DNA of 64,000 nt, taken from assembly GCA_022579005.1 (NCBI GenBank), contig MU401537.1, positions 1-64,000 of the forward strand, given 5' to 3'. Each line of letters begins with the position of its first letter. Position 1 is the first letter of the stretch. Of this stretch, positions 47,139 through 58,458 are shown piece by piece. A program made the position numbers and the translations under genes. The DNA comes from Poronia punctata (taxonomy: Eukaryota; Ascomycota; Sordariomycetes; Xylariales; Xylariaceae). The notes below the pieces were generated by a model that saw nothing but the letters and a program-made list of their open reading frames with translations, did not search any database and was not told the origin of the DNA.

Positions 47139-49605
47139 CGCTCGTGTTGTGATTGTATCAAACTCCCAAGTTGTAGAAACAGGGAAAGAGAAAAGCAAAG
47201 CTCCCAGCGATACCTGCGGGAGACGCAAGAAAAGAAATGACAAGGCAAAGTTCAACACTGAGAATGCCCAATGTGTACAATTGCTTTGTATGGAAATGTA
47301 TGGAGTTAACAACCTGTCATTCTGAGCCTTGGCAATGGTCTTGCTAGGTAATGACGGGCCAGCGCAACGCATCTTCAATTAAGCTATCTGTCTTTCCGGG
47401 ATTCAACCGACTCAACCCCATATTAATGCTTACATAATGTCCTATTGAAGAGGTACCCATGTACCTGTACCGTAGATCAAGTAGGAAAGTGCCATTTCAG
47501 ACAGACGCTAGGCCAGTTACAGAACCTTAGTAAATCACTAACCTATAGAGCATTAGACTGGAGGACAAGGACAGATTCAATAGACAAGTACAAACGTATC
47601 ACACCTACCATATTTGTAGTCTCCCTGCGCAAATCGAAATGTGATAAAGGCATGAAGCACATTTGGCTTGACCGTCAGATGTACTATGGATACAAGTATA
47701 TATCAAGGAGTATTGATGATGAGAGATATTGGTTACTGATATGTATATCAACTCTGTCAAGAATTCCTGAACTAGATGGACCTGGATCGGACCGGAATGG
47801 AAAGTCGAATCACGCGCCTAGGAAATAGCCTGGTGTGCTCAACGGGAGTACCTGCATGTCTGCCCCGGGCCTCCGTTTCAGAAGCTCAAACATGGACTCG
47901 AACTTGTGGTGGTGCTCACTCATTGTAATTCTTAACAACTTCATATTAATGCTATAAGAACGATTGCCTTGCCAATCATACATATCTGCTAACTGATAAT
48001 CAGTACAGAATATCCCCTGTTCTGGGAACCTATGTGTTTAGCTACAGCATAGTTCCAAATCCCTTATCCATCTTAGCCAGTGATTCTAGCTAGGCATGCC
48101 ATCGTTGATACCAGTTTCTGAACCTCGATCTCTATTCTGTCAGTATCCGGCTTACAGATAGTAAATCTCGTCTCAGATATGCCGATACTAGGTTTGAGGC
48201 TCCTCCGCTTATTGCTCAAAACTTGGTACGATAGACGTCAAAACAAAACATGGCCAGCGCATACTGAAATCCTGCTCCCCACTCTTTGCAGTTTGGCGCG
48301 CGAGAACCTGGTATTAATAGAAACCAAGGCGCGACTTGGAGTTTGATGGGAATACAAACAAACAAACAAACAAACAAGCTCTCAGCATAACCTACGGAAC
48401 TTTAATACATCATGATGTCTGAAATGACAAACTTGGTACCTGTTTACCTTGACCTGTGCAACTATTAAAAGAACTGCCCAAGAACTATTCTTGCTACTTC
48501 TTGTGGCGGAGTGTGAAACAAAAAAGCAACACGTGCAATTCCACAGTGGCGTAAGGTGCAGACAGACCTGACGAACACCCGTGCATCATATTGTAGGTAA
48601 ATGGTGATACAGGGTATGACCTCCAGCGTTGAAGCCAGCCAAAGTACCAAGTGGATACAGCTGTGTAATGGGGAAGCAGGCATGATCTGTTTAGGCAGTC
48701 TATGCTGCTGTTACAGAAGGTGCACATTCCTAGTGACGCGCTAGGTACTCTCCAATTGAACCCCCCTTTGAATACGACAAGAACAGAAGTGACCGAATAT
48801 GATGGAGGGCAAAAATAAAGAAGAAAAAAATAAACACAGATAGTTTATTACGCGATCCGTCACGGATATTGACTAGTGGTTACATCGAGCAACCAATCTT
48901 TGCAGCCCACGAGGCACACCTGCCGGCTCTTTTGTGGCGGGATGACCACAGAAAAGTGTCAAAGGTGGGCTACTAAGCCCTTCTAGAGGTAACAGAACCA
49001 AGGCATTCTAAGACATTGGACTGGCTGTACAGCGCCCGTTCATCTTACAAGTGGTGGGGTCCCGCAATCTGGTGGTGCGGCGCCAGCCCATCGCCTCTCC
49101 CCCAACACCCCGGTCTATAAGCGCCGACTGGTCCATGGCCTCGACACCCCCTGCCCAATCTCGACTTCACAGCCTATCAAAGCTCAGGAAAGCACGGCAG
49201 AAAAGGCTTAGGACGGGTTACATCCAAACCAAACCGTCAACACTCCCACCCATCCCATCTGAGGCCCATCTCTGAGGCCCGTCCTGATGGCCAGCCAATG
49301 TGGGCAATGGGCATGAAAGTGAGAGAGAGACCCGAAGCCGATCGTCCGCTCAGCTATACTTTGAGCCTAATACGGTACTGACTGTAGGTAATAAGTAGGT
49401 AGGTGGACTGAAGTAGATGCGGGTAGGGCCATGGAAACGGGACTACCTATACGAATACATATATACAAAGGGAGCCTCTTCCGGATGCTTCCCATAAACC
49501 TTATTCGATTCCTAGTAGCGTCATGATCCTCCCACTCGTTCGTCGTTCGTGACTCTATCCATACCCTTTCCCTCATCGCCGGTACGACATGCAGTCACCA
49601 TCATC
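47139..49605. other. Intergenic, nothing recognised
   Basis: The left part should be the SEC62 promoter and the right part the promoter of the 49606 gene. A CAAA repeat lies at about 48354-48376. Short frames here show no domain character. Confidence 0.5.
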
Positions 49606-51057
49606 ATGAAAGTATTAAGCGGGATTTTCAGTTCATGGTCTCATTATTTTACCCAGTGTTGTCGGCCTGACGGTTCTCATGTGGAAGAGAAGCGCAATGG
49701 CTCTAGCAATGGGAGCACTTTTGCTATAATTCAAGACGAACCTTCATTTATGCCTCCGCCTAGCACGGGGCCGTTGAGTTATACCCCAGAGGTATTCAGA
49801 GAGGAGCCGGCTCCGAGGAAGAGACGAGGATCCGGATGGAGCAGCTTCTCAGCGAGAAAAGGGCTCTTCTCATCCCGTCATTCACCCCAGCGCAGGCCGC
49901 AGATTTCCCGACCCTCTAACTTTCGACATGTCTATTCAGAATCCTTCCATTTCCCAGCCAGCGGCTCATCCTTATCTAATCCCCGGCCTTCACCAGTCCG
50001 CCCGCTTGAACTGAGCATAGCACTGCCGGATACCCGGCTATCACCTATTCTTCCCATCGTGGACTTTCCCAGTCCACCTATAACACCGCCACCGCGAGCT
50101 TATACTAGCTCAAGCCCTAGTAATAGTGGTTCTGGCCCTTCTCATCAGCCCAGCTACTCGTCCATGTCGTTCCACATACCCCGACGGCCAGTAAACGGCA
50201 GCTCCGTGTTCGACACACCAAGCTCAGATGTGAGTTCACCACGACCACCTCGGCCTGCGCGGACGAGAGGATATTCATCTTCCTTGGCGGCCCCGTCTCC
50301 CATCATGGAAGACCTTGTGGAACGAGTCGCAAACGCGATGCTGGAAAGAGACAGACTACAGGAACAGATCGAAGACATCATTGAGAGGCAGAGCATATAT
50401 GCCAGCAGCAGACCATCTACTGCCCATGGACAGCCAGGTTCGTGCCGAAACCATGACAGTAGCCTCCACCAGCAGCAGCGTAACCTAACAGCCATGACAG
50501 AAATGGAGCCCATGCCAGGAATACCCGCGCTGCCCCCAGATGCGCCGTCATTCAGCGAACGTCTATGTTCCGATCTGGCCCAGAGCACGTCAACCAAGCC
50601 GCCAGGTCGCACGTCGTACCAAGCGAACTCGTCGCGAAAGATAGAAGGGCGAGCCCCACCGCCTCCATTACCGCTCCGACTGCGGCCGCCCCTGCGAAAG
50701 AAGAAGTCGTTCTCCCGCGTGTCGAGCTGGCTGTTCCCCACCGGGGCGGAGCACAAGAGAGAAATCAGTCTCGATTCCCTGACCAATGCGCCCAACCCCG
50801 TGTCGGGCCATGGCGTCTTTTACGAAGTAGCACATCCGGGATCGTCGGGTCGTCCTAGCTTTGATAGCGAGAGCGAAGGTTCCTGGACTGTGGAAGAAGA
50901 GCAAACCGAACCGACGAGTCTATCGCCCAGCAGCGCTGCGGCGGCCACGAACCCGAGAGCAGCAATGGCTGGTCCGATTCCGCCGGCGGGTCCTCGGTTC
51001 GGTTGGAGAGAACCCATCCAGCTCCCGCAGCGCAAGAGTGTTGGGGTTGCTTGTTAA
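49606..51057 (+). CDS. Ser/Pro-rich protein of unknown function
   Basis: A single frame of 483 residues. I chose the ATG at 49606 (MKVLSGIFSSW) because the frame upstream of it has no ATG. The protein is dominated by low-complexity Ser/Pro/Arg sequence (SFHIPRRPVNGSS, PPPPLPLRLRPPLRKKKSF) and is probably largely disordered. One segment at about 234-262 (MEDLVERVANAMLERDRLQEQ and onward) should form a short amphipathic helix or coiled coil. No signal peptide, membrane segment or catalytic motif is seen. The many S/T-P sites suggest a phosphorylated regulatory or scaffold protein, but that is speculation. Codon use matches neighbouring genes and the length of open frame supports a real gene. 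Confidence 0.75.
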   Translation: MKVLSGIFSSWSHYFTQCCRPDGSHVEEKRNGSSNGSTFAIIQDEPSFMPPPSTGPLSYTPEVFREEPAPRKRRGSGWSSFSARKGLFSSRHSPQRRPQISRPSNFRHVYSESFHFPASGSSLSNPRPSPVRPLELSIALPDTRLSPILPIVDFPSPPITPPPRAYTSSSPSNSGSGPSHQPSYSSMSFHIPRRPVNGSSVFDTPSSDVSSPRPPRPARTRGYSSSLAAPSPIMEDLVERVANAMLERDRLQEQIEDIIERQSIYASSRPSTAHGQPGSCRNHDSSLHQQQRNLTAMTEMEPMPGIPALPPDAPSFSERLCSDLAQSTSTKPPGRTSYQANSSRKIEGRAPPPPLPLRLRPPLRKKKSFSRVSSWLFPTGAEHKREISLDSLTNAPNPVSGHGVFYEVAHPGSSGRPSFDSESEGSWTVEEEQTEPTSLSPSSAAAATNPRAAMAGPIPPAGPRFGWREPIQLPQRKSVGVAC

Positions 51058-51845
51058 TCCAATTTTTCTGTTGCACCATACCATGCCATCTATTACACGC
51101 ATGGGGTTTTAGTCTACTTGGGTGCTGGGACGCCAAATTTACCTATTTAATCTTCTCGAAATCGCCAAGCGGTTGGAAACGATGGAGTTGGGCATTTTTA
51201 CCGGACGGACTCTGGCATAAAAGTCTGGTCTGGATTGATAGAAGGTTTTTGGGATCTATTACTTTTTTTTGATACCACAGGTCCCACTTAGATAGAGGGA
51301 AATAGGGAAAGGAGGTTCGACAGAGGCGAGGTATGACTAGGTACGAGTAGTGATAATCACAAATGATAATTGGATAGTAGAATAGGAAGATACCAAAGAG
51401 AAGACGCAATAAAGTCGACTTCAAATGACTGCTTATTCCATTCGGATGTCGGAAACCCTTGAGAAAGACCGACGAGTAGGCATGAGTCTGTTCAAAATAG
51501 TTTGCTCAAACCTGGCGGGCCTGGATAAGATCCGGTCTCAACTTGGCAAAAGGTTAGCGCGAATTGGCAAGGTAGGTAGGTAGCCACGTCACGTAAGCAC
51601 AGATTCTGTCAGTGAAACGGTTCCATTGCACTCCGAGCAACAAGTCAAACGGGCCGTTGCCGGCTGCCACAAGGACGAACACGTGGTAAACCTCAGATGG
51701 GATAAGGGAGGTAAAAGTGACTTTATGGGGTTTCAGGGATACTCTCCTGTCAGCCAAATCCAAGGTACCCGAGGCGCCTAACCTACATATTTCAGATTCC
51801 TCCAAGCATGGAGAAGGGGTTTCCAGATTGTATTTCATATCTAGA
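51058..51845. other. Intergenic, nothing recognised
   Basis: Holds the 3' UTR of the preceding gene and the promoter of the phosphatase gene. No gene is supported. Confidence 0.45.
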
Positions 51846-53451
51846 ATGGCTTTCACAGAACTAAAGGCGAAAGCCAAGGCTTTCTGGGCCCAGAAGGATT
51901 TTAATTACAGCGCCCTCCCTGAAGATACTACTACACAGGGAGTAGTAAACCAGCCACGAACCACGAGCTGGACGAACCGACATAGATTAGCTGTGAAATT
52001 CACTGGAGCCGTAATAATTCTAGCCATCATCGGAGTTATCGGCTTGGGCATTGCGTGTGTTTTTAAAACTCAACCCTCTTTCTTTTTTTGCTTCCTGCCC
52101 AACTAATAATGTCCATGTCAGACGAACAAACAAAGAGCATTCCTGCGATTATGTGAACTCGGGATTTCAGTGCGAGACGGCCATATCCCATGCCTGGGGC
52201 CAGTATTCGCCGTACTACGCAGTGCCGTCGGATATCTCCAATGAGATTCCGGCGAGGTGCGAGGTGACTTTTGCGCAGGTCTTGTCTCGTCACGGGGCAC
52301 GCGATCCCACTCTGAACAAGAGCAAGGCGTACGCAGCCCTATTCGAGCGTATCCATGACAACGTGACCGAGTACGGCGAGGGATACGGCTTCATCAAAAA
52401 GTACAAGTATACGCTGGGTGCTGACCAACTGACTGTATTTGGCGAGCAACAACTCGTCAATTCCGGCATACAGTTCTATAAGCGGTATGAGAAGCTTGCC
52501 AGGACCGTCTCGCCCTTTGTCCGCACCGCGGGGCAGAAACGAGTTGTCGACTCGGCATATAACTGGACACAAGGCTTCCATGAGGCTCGACTCAAGGACA
52601 AAAAGGCCGAATTCCCCGACGCTTACCCATACGAACCTCTTGTCATCCCCGAGGGAGAGGGGTTTAACAATACGCTTAGCCCGGACACATGTACTTCCTT
52701 TAAAGAGGGTGATGATGATGGAAACGACGCCCAAGCTGTCTGGACTGGTATCTTCGCGCCACCTATTACGGATAGGGTTAACGAGGCGCTTCCAGGAGCT
52801 AACCTGTCAAATTCCGATATAATCCACTTGATGGACTTATGTCCGTTCGAAACCGTCGCAAACACCGATGGCCACCTGTCCTTATTTTGCGACTTGTTCA
52901 CCAAAGAGGAATGGGAGAGCTACGACTATTACCAGTCTCTGGGAAAATGGTACGGCTACACCAGCAACCCGATGGGACCGACACAAGGGGTTGGGTTCGT
53001 CAACGAGCTGATCGCCAGACTTACGGGCCAGCCGGTAGTCGACAGCACGAGCACCAACACGACACTAGACAGTTCCCGCAAGACCTTCCCATTAGACAGC
53101 GTCCTGTACGCAGACTTTAGCCACGACAACGACATGGCCAATGTATTCGGTGCCCTGGGGCTCTACAACGCCACGGAGCCGCTGTCCAACACGACCAAGG
53201 CCAGTCCGAGGCAGAGCAATGGCTATTCGGCCAGCTGGACTGTCCCTTTCGCAGCGAGGATGTATGTGGAGAAGATGCTGTGTGAGGGCAGCGACGAGGA
53301 ATATGTGCGGGTCCTCATAAACAACAGGGTGATCCCTCTGCAGAATTGTGACGCCGATGCGTATGGTCGCTGCACATTGGGCAAGTTTGTGGAAAGTCTA
53401 AGTTTCGCTAGAAGAGGCGGGCATTGGGATCAGTGCTTCACTGCCTCGTAA
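51846..53451 (+). CDS. Histidine acid phosphatase (phytase-like), membrane-anchored
   Basis: Two exons, 51846-52054 and 52122-53451, encode 512 residues. The 67-nt intron has a GTGTGT donor, an ACTAAT branch site and a TCAG acceptor. The family signature RHGARDP is at about 126-132, where the His is phosphorylated during catalysis; the proton-donor motif is SHDND near 402. Phytase-family features follow in order: [20 protein letters not shown], the GEQQLVNSG region, [17 protein letters not shown] and [12 protein letters not shown]. Cysteines and many NxT/S sequons fit an extracytoplasmic enzyme. Exon 1 is unusual: instead of a cleavable signal it encodes about 48 polar residues, then one hydrophobic segment ([19 protein letters not shown]), predicting a type II membrane protein with the catalytic domain outside or in a lumen. 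Members release phosphate from phytate or other monoesters. Confidence 0.9.
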
Positions 53452-54434
53452 AGAATTGATGGGTGTGCTTGGCGTTTATGGTTTGAGGGGATACAAGATT
53501 GTTGGATGGATATTTTTGGGTAATGGATCTGTAAATGAAACTATAGCTAAATGGATAGGATCCTCGTCGGAGTCCTCACAATGATACATAAAATAAAATC
53601 CCAAGTGTATGCATATTCTTACATAGGTACATCTCAGGAGACGGGATCATCAACATCTGCAGTCAACGCGAGAAGCCGAACCCCCTTCATACGACATCAA
53701 ACCCACATCGCTATATCGTGTTTATTGCGCCACAACTAAGACATGAATGCATGATGCCCTTGGATGATTCGGACGGAGCACTGCAAAGAAGAAAAAGGAA
53801 GGGCTCACGAGGCAGAATTTACCTCGAGAACTGAGACATATCTGAAATGCCCAACGAGATTGTACAGCTGATAGGCTGGTTGATGTACGTGTAAGACATT
53901 TGTGAGGAGAAGTTGAGGCTTGGCTTATCTTCAGTCTGCAGGTGTCGACTGAAAGCAGAGGTGGGGGTGCGGTCGTGTATTGGGGTCGGGTACATGTATT
54001 CTTATAATTACCTGATGATTAATGTACATGTAGGTAAGGTAGACGTCTCTTCTCCGCAGGCAAAGAAGAGTGTTCTACTTGTAGTAGGTAATTCTTTTAA
54101 GAATAGGAATTTATTAGGTTGGAGTTTATTATTACAAGAAAAGAGGTCGAACGTCAGAGTTGATATGGCCAAATTTAGTGACAAAATATTAAAAATAGTA
54201 CAAGCACTGACCTTTAATTACCTGACGTAGCCCAGATGAGGAACGGAACAGCGAGTAGTGTGCTTGGGAATTGTGGAGGAAATACCCTGAATGCCCGGGG
54301 ACCAGCAGACATCGTACATGCATGTACGTGGAAGGTCCCTGCCCGCTAGGTATCCCCACATACCTAACCTCCAAACAAGCTTATTACGGACAGCTTAACT
54401 TTACCTCAAGGCTCAAGCATGTATCAACTTCGCC
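53452..54434. other. Intergenic, nothing recognised
   Basis: Downstream of the phosphatase gene. No supported gene. Confidence 0.45.
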
Positions 54435-54556
54435 TTTCACAACAGACGACAGGACGTTTGCTTCACACCTGCACCAGGCCAATTGAAACCTTGGGCCTGG
54501 ATCACCATTGCCCCTCCTTGTTGTTGACAAAGACGGGGGGGGGGGGGGGCGGGGCG

Positions 54557-54592
<36 letters not shown>

Positions 54593-54740
54593 GGGGTGTG
54601 GTGGTGTNNNNNNNNNNTTTCACAACCCACCAATGGCTGTTTCTTTAACACCGCCAACCGCCAAATTTAACCCTTGGGCCTGTACCACCTTTCCCCCCCC
54701 TTTTTTTTTAAAAATCCCCCCCCCCCCCCCCCCCTGCCTT
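54435..54740. other. Homopolymer-flanked gap, probable assembly artefact
   Basis: Long G runs (54535-54591), a 10-N gap (54608-54617) and a C run (about 54716-54734). Sequence right of the gap (54618-54718) repeats that to the left (54435-54535) with many mismatches concentrated in homopolymers: TTTCACAAC...CCTTGGGCCTG...ACCACCTTT against TTTCACAAC...CCTTGGGCCTG...TCACCATTG. This looks like a low-quality read end joined across a gap rather than a biological duplication. Confidence 0.75.
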
Positions 54741-54914
54741 TTTTTACCAAATTGTGGTAGATACTTGTGGGTAGGTTACGAGTAGGTGGAGGTCCTTCAC
54801 TATTCCGTTCGGAGCTCTCCAACATTAGGTAGCTCCAACGTTCCTTATACCGCGCATCGAAACGCTCGTGCCGTCGATCACCCACCGAACCGCATCACCT
54901 GAAAGTCCCCAAAG

Positions 54915-55933
54915 ATGGCAGTCAGCGCCCTCGGCACGTTCTTCATCATATTCTTCATCCTGTTGTTCCTCGCCGCTGTCAGCTGGGTTGGGTTTACCCA
55001 ACTGCGCGCAAGGCGCCTTGGAGTACGTTTTCCTTTTGCTAAATGCGCAACCAACCAAACCTTGACCTCTTCCCCTAACACCCCCATCATGTTGTCTCAC
55101 CTACCGGACTTTACCGTCCCGGCCAGCACTGCCCTTCCCAACATCACATGTCATGTGTTTTTGCTATTATAGGATGTTTGTTACCTACAGGGCCCGAATC
55201 GCTCCGCACCCTACCCTTCGACTCTTGCTGTCTGTGCCGACCAAGTTAGGTTATGGAGACTGTGGGCTAACTTGATCGCTTCGTACTTTAGCTTCCCTCC
55301 CCACCTCTATCATCCTACATCCCCTTTGCGCGATCGTCGTACCAATCGCAGTATGGGGGCCCACAACCTAAATCGGGCGGCATCCGCGGCTGGATAAAAG
55401 ACCGACTCCCATCGAACAAGAACAGCCGGTCCGCAGCCGGAGCATACGAACAACCCAGCGCAGCCGGAAGCCGCCACGGTTTCGGAGCCCTCGATCCGGA
55501 CGAAGCCTGGGATGCTCGCGTCGGACACGAAGGATATGGTGTCGGGTCATATTACCCCGACGATCAGGAGCTCGAGGATCGGGGACACCACAACAACCGC
55601 CAAGGAAATGCTGGCGGCGCCGTGCCTTCTCCGTACACGGGGTCGGGATATGAGATGAATCTTGCCACCGATGACGGCGGGCGGGGCCGTAGCACGAATC
55701 CCCGTACGAGTCGTCCTAGTAGTATGGCCGCTGGTCCCGGGAATGGGAACGGGAACGGGAACGGGAAGACGAGGAATCCTTTTGATGACGCTGCTGAGCC
55801 GAGCAATATTAGCTTGAGAGGTGTTAGTCCGAGGCCTATTGATACTCGAAAGACGCCCGCCAATGGGGATCAACCACAAGAGAGCCCGACTTCTATGATG
55901 GAGCGGCGGTCTATTTTCAGAGAAGATATATGA
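54915..55933 (+). CDS. Small single-pass membrane protein, conserved in Sordariomycetes
   Basis: Two exons, 54915-55022 and 55292-55933, encode 249 residues. The 269-nt intron (GTACGT...GGCTAAC...TTTAG) is long for this window. Exon 1 encodes a membrane segment (TFFIIFFILLFLAAVSWVGF) followed by basic QLRARRLG, suggesting the short N terminus outside and the tail in the cytosol. The tail includes PFARSS, GFGALDPDEAWDARVG and a conserved end NPFDDAAEPSNISLRGVSPRP. Proteins like this are often labelled 'acid phosphatase-like' in fungal annotations, but I see no phosphatase motif here. The Gly/Asn-rich run GNGNGNGNG is low complexity. Function unknown. Confidence 0.85.
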
Positions 55934-57138
55934 TTGATTGCCTACATTGGGCTGACTAAATGGCACCTCATATCTATCGACTACTACCTCTCTCTCGATC
56001 AGATCAGACCGTTGCAGCGGCTTTACTATCACCTTTGGTATCCAAAAACGAACGGTTATCATTCATGCATACATATGTATATGTGTGGCGCCTGGGGACT
56101 TGTAGCAAACAAGTGGAATCGAGGCTATCTCACGACTAGGGTTTTTTTCTTTCTCACGATTGTATTATTGCATCAAGCATTCTTCATATTAACATTTTCT
56201 TGTAACGAGGTTAGAGTTTGGAGTTATGGCAAGTTTGAGGACTATGGAAGGGGTGTTGTGGCGTCTGGTATTTGTTATGGATGAAAGGGGACAGACACCA
56301 GATAGGTACCTAGTTGTCGGGTGGATAATTATCGTTTAAAAGGCTGTTCTGTTGGGCGTTTAGAGTATTGATTGTATCAAATCTTATTTATTTTCTATTT
56401 ATTATTTTCTATCAGGTCTCTGTGTTCTGATTATTGGTCTTGTACATGTAGAGAGATACGTATATGTTATGTGTAGGTATTCGCAATGCTTCTGGTCAGA
56501 CTATTCTTTGTCGTCTGTCTACCTTGGTCATCCGCCATAATTACCAGCTCATCTCAATTCATCGAGCATTGATTGTGGTTTGCATATATGGATATATATG
56601 GTTAGGTGGTATTTTAGACAAGGTTGTTCCCGACCTGTCCAAGACCACCAAGGTTCAAATGATGCCAATATGATATATGGATCTAAGTACGGTGTATACA
56701 AGTACCTACCTAATTGTTCCCCTAAGGTATGGCCATACGGTTCATCTTACAACTTTGCCCTTACGAGTATATCGATTGCACCAAACAGTCTACTCAGACT
56801 GATAATCTTGAACCCGAGATGCTCATCCCTGCCCTATACTAGTGTCTAACCCGTGAGAAGTCTGACTCGTCTCTCTTTAGGTTGCTGAATATCAGGACCC
56901 CAGTATCAGATTAAATATGATGATACAAAATATCTGTAACTAGCTATTTATTTTGCCCCCCCTTTTAAACGTCTAAAAAGTCCATCATGTACTATTGTAC
57001 TGGCACAATTCTGGGCGACATCATAGTTGCCGGGGTAGTCGGTAGTTGGATAAGGCTGTGACAGGGGAGATAACGATCGGTTCCAGGAACGTAGAATGCC
57101 CCTACAAGGAAAGATGTAAACGTAAGTTATCAATCGTA
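55934..57138. other. Convergent intergenic region, nothing recognised
   Basis: Between the membrane-protein gene and the F-box gene, whose 3' ends face each other. No supported gene. Confidence 0.45.
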
Positions 57139-58458
57139 TCAAGTACGGTACGTGTGCGCCGTCGCTGGTTTAAAAGCATCGTAGAACCGCTTTTCTATCT
57201 GAGCTTCTTGAACTCGAGTCGGATATCTCGCGAGCAACTCGACACCGCCAGATTTCCACGAATCTGTAGAATCAAATTCGGGACGCAAAGCAAGAACCAC
57301 TTCGTGATGTTGATGGATGACTGACTGGCTTGACGCTGGTCTTTAAACGCAGGACGACATGAGACAACGAGAAGAGGTTCTTTGCCGATTACGATGGACT
57401 TTCAGGAATATCCACAGTGCTCGGACATGTTCAGGGGGTCGCAAGTTGAGAACAGCAGGTCGAATCGCGACTAATGAAACAACATGCTAAGATGCAATCA
57501 CGATAGCTTTACCTGCATGTGCGACCTGCTGTGCCTCCGACTCTTCAAGGCCCAGCACCAATCTGTTCGTCCGTACAATCAACTCTGGTTTTCCCACGTT
57601 AGCCGTACATTAGAGAATGTCAGTCCAAAATACTAGACTTACCTTTATATTCGAGCGTATACGATTCAGCCGGTTCATCGTCTGGGCCCACGAGGATTGG
57701 TGTTTGGCCGTCTTCTTTGGGTAAGACACGAAATCTCACACCCACGTTCTTGGACACATCTGTCCATAAAATGCAGGGATCATCAAGACGTATGGGCCCT
57801 CGCCGCTGTTGTTCCCCGGCCGGTTTGGCCGCCTGTTCACGGAGCCAATCCCGCCAAACCCTGATGACGCCGTCACCAATGCTGATAATGCTGAGAAACA
57901 AACCTCTGATCGGCCCTATCTTGAGCAAATTTGTGACGGCGCAGAGTTGGGTAAAGGCCTCGCCCGCCTCAAGATAGATGTCATACGACGGCAGGTCCAT
58001 CAAGGGTGCTTCTTTCCCCTCCACTACGCGGGCGGTAGGCCAACGAGCGCGAGGACGGCGATTTTCTTCGCCATAAAAGAGCTTAAAGCGTGAGTATAGC
58101 CCGTTTAGAACGCCGACATCTGCCTCGTCACCGGCCGCATCGAGTCCGTCTGTACCCAGGTACTCGCAAAAAAGTGACGGGGTAGACAACTTGTCGCTAG
58201 GTTGGTAGCATTCTAAAAGTAGCTCACGGTCTGGCAATCCAGTGGCTGCGACCAGTCTATAGTACTGGACGCGGCCGACAAGCCGACGGAACTGACGAGA
58301 AACAGCGGCAAGGGGTAACAACGTGCGAGTTGGGAACTGATCCAAGACGTTGAGAAGAAGCTAAACAACTATTAGCTGATAGTATTATGAGCCTATGGTG
58401 ACGATGTGAGATATACCTCGTTTGGAAGAGAGTCGATGGACTTGGCCGTTCGAGCCAT
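57139..58458 (-). CDS. F-box protein
   Basis: Exons read clearly as 58458-58417, 58360-57643 and 57584-57513, with 56-nt and 58-nt introns. Exon 1 plus the start of exon 2 gives SIDSLPNELLLNVLDQFPTR and LLPLAAVSRQFRRLV, a standard F-box, so the protein probably binds Skp1 in an SCF ubiquitin ligase. The remainder (GPIRGLFLSIISIGDGVIRVWRD, SYTLEYKELIVRTNRLVLGLEE) has no repeat domain I recognise, so the target is unknown. The 3' part is tentative: a 42-nt intron would lead to RPPEHVRALWIFLKVHRN (exon from 57470), and another junction is needed to reach ALRPEFDSTDSWKSGG and a TGA at 57141-57139. The exon ends after 57513 should not be trusted. Confidence 0.75.
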
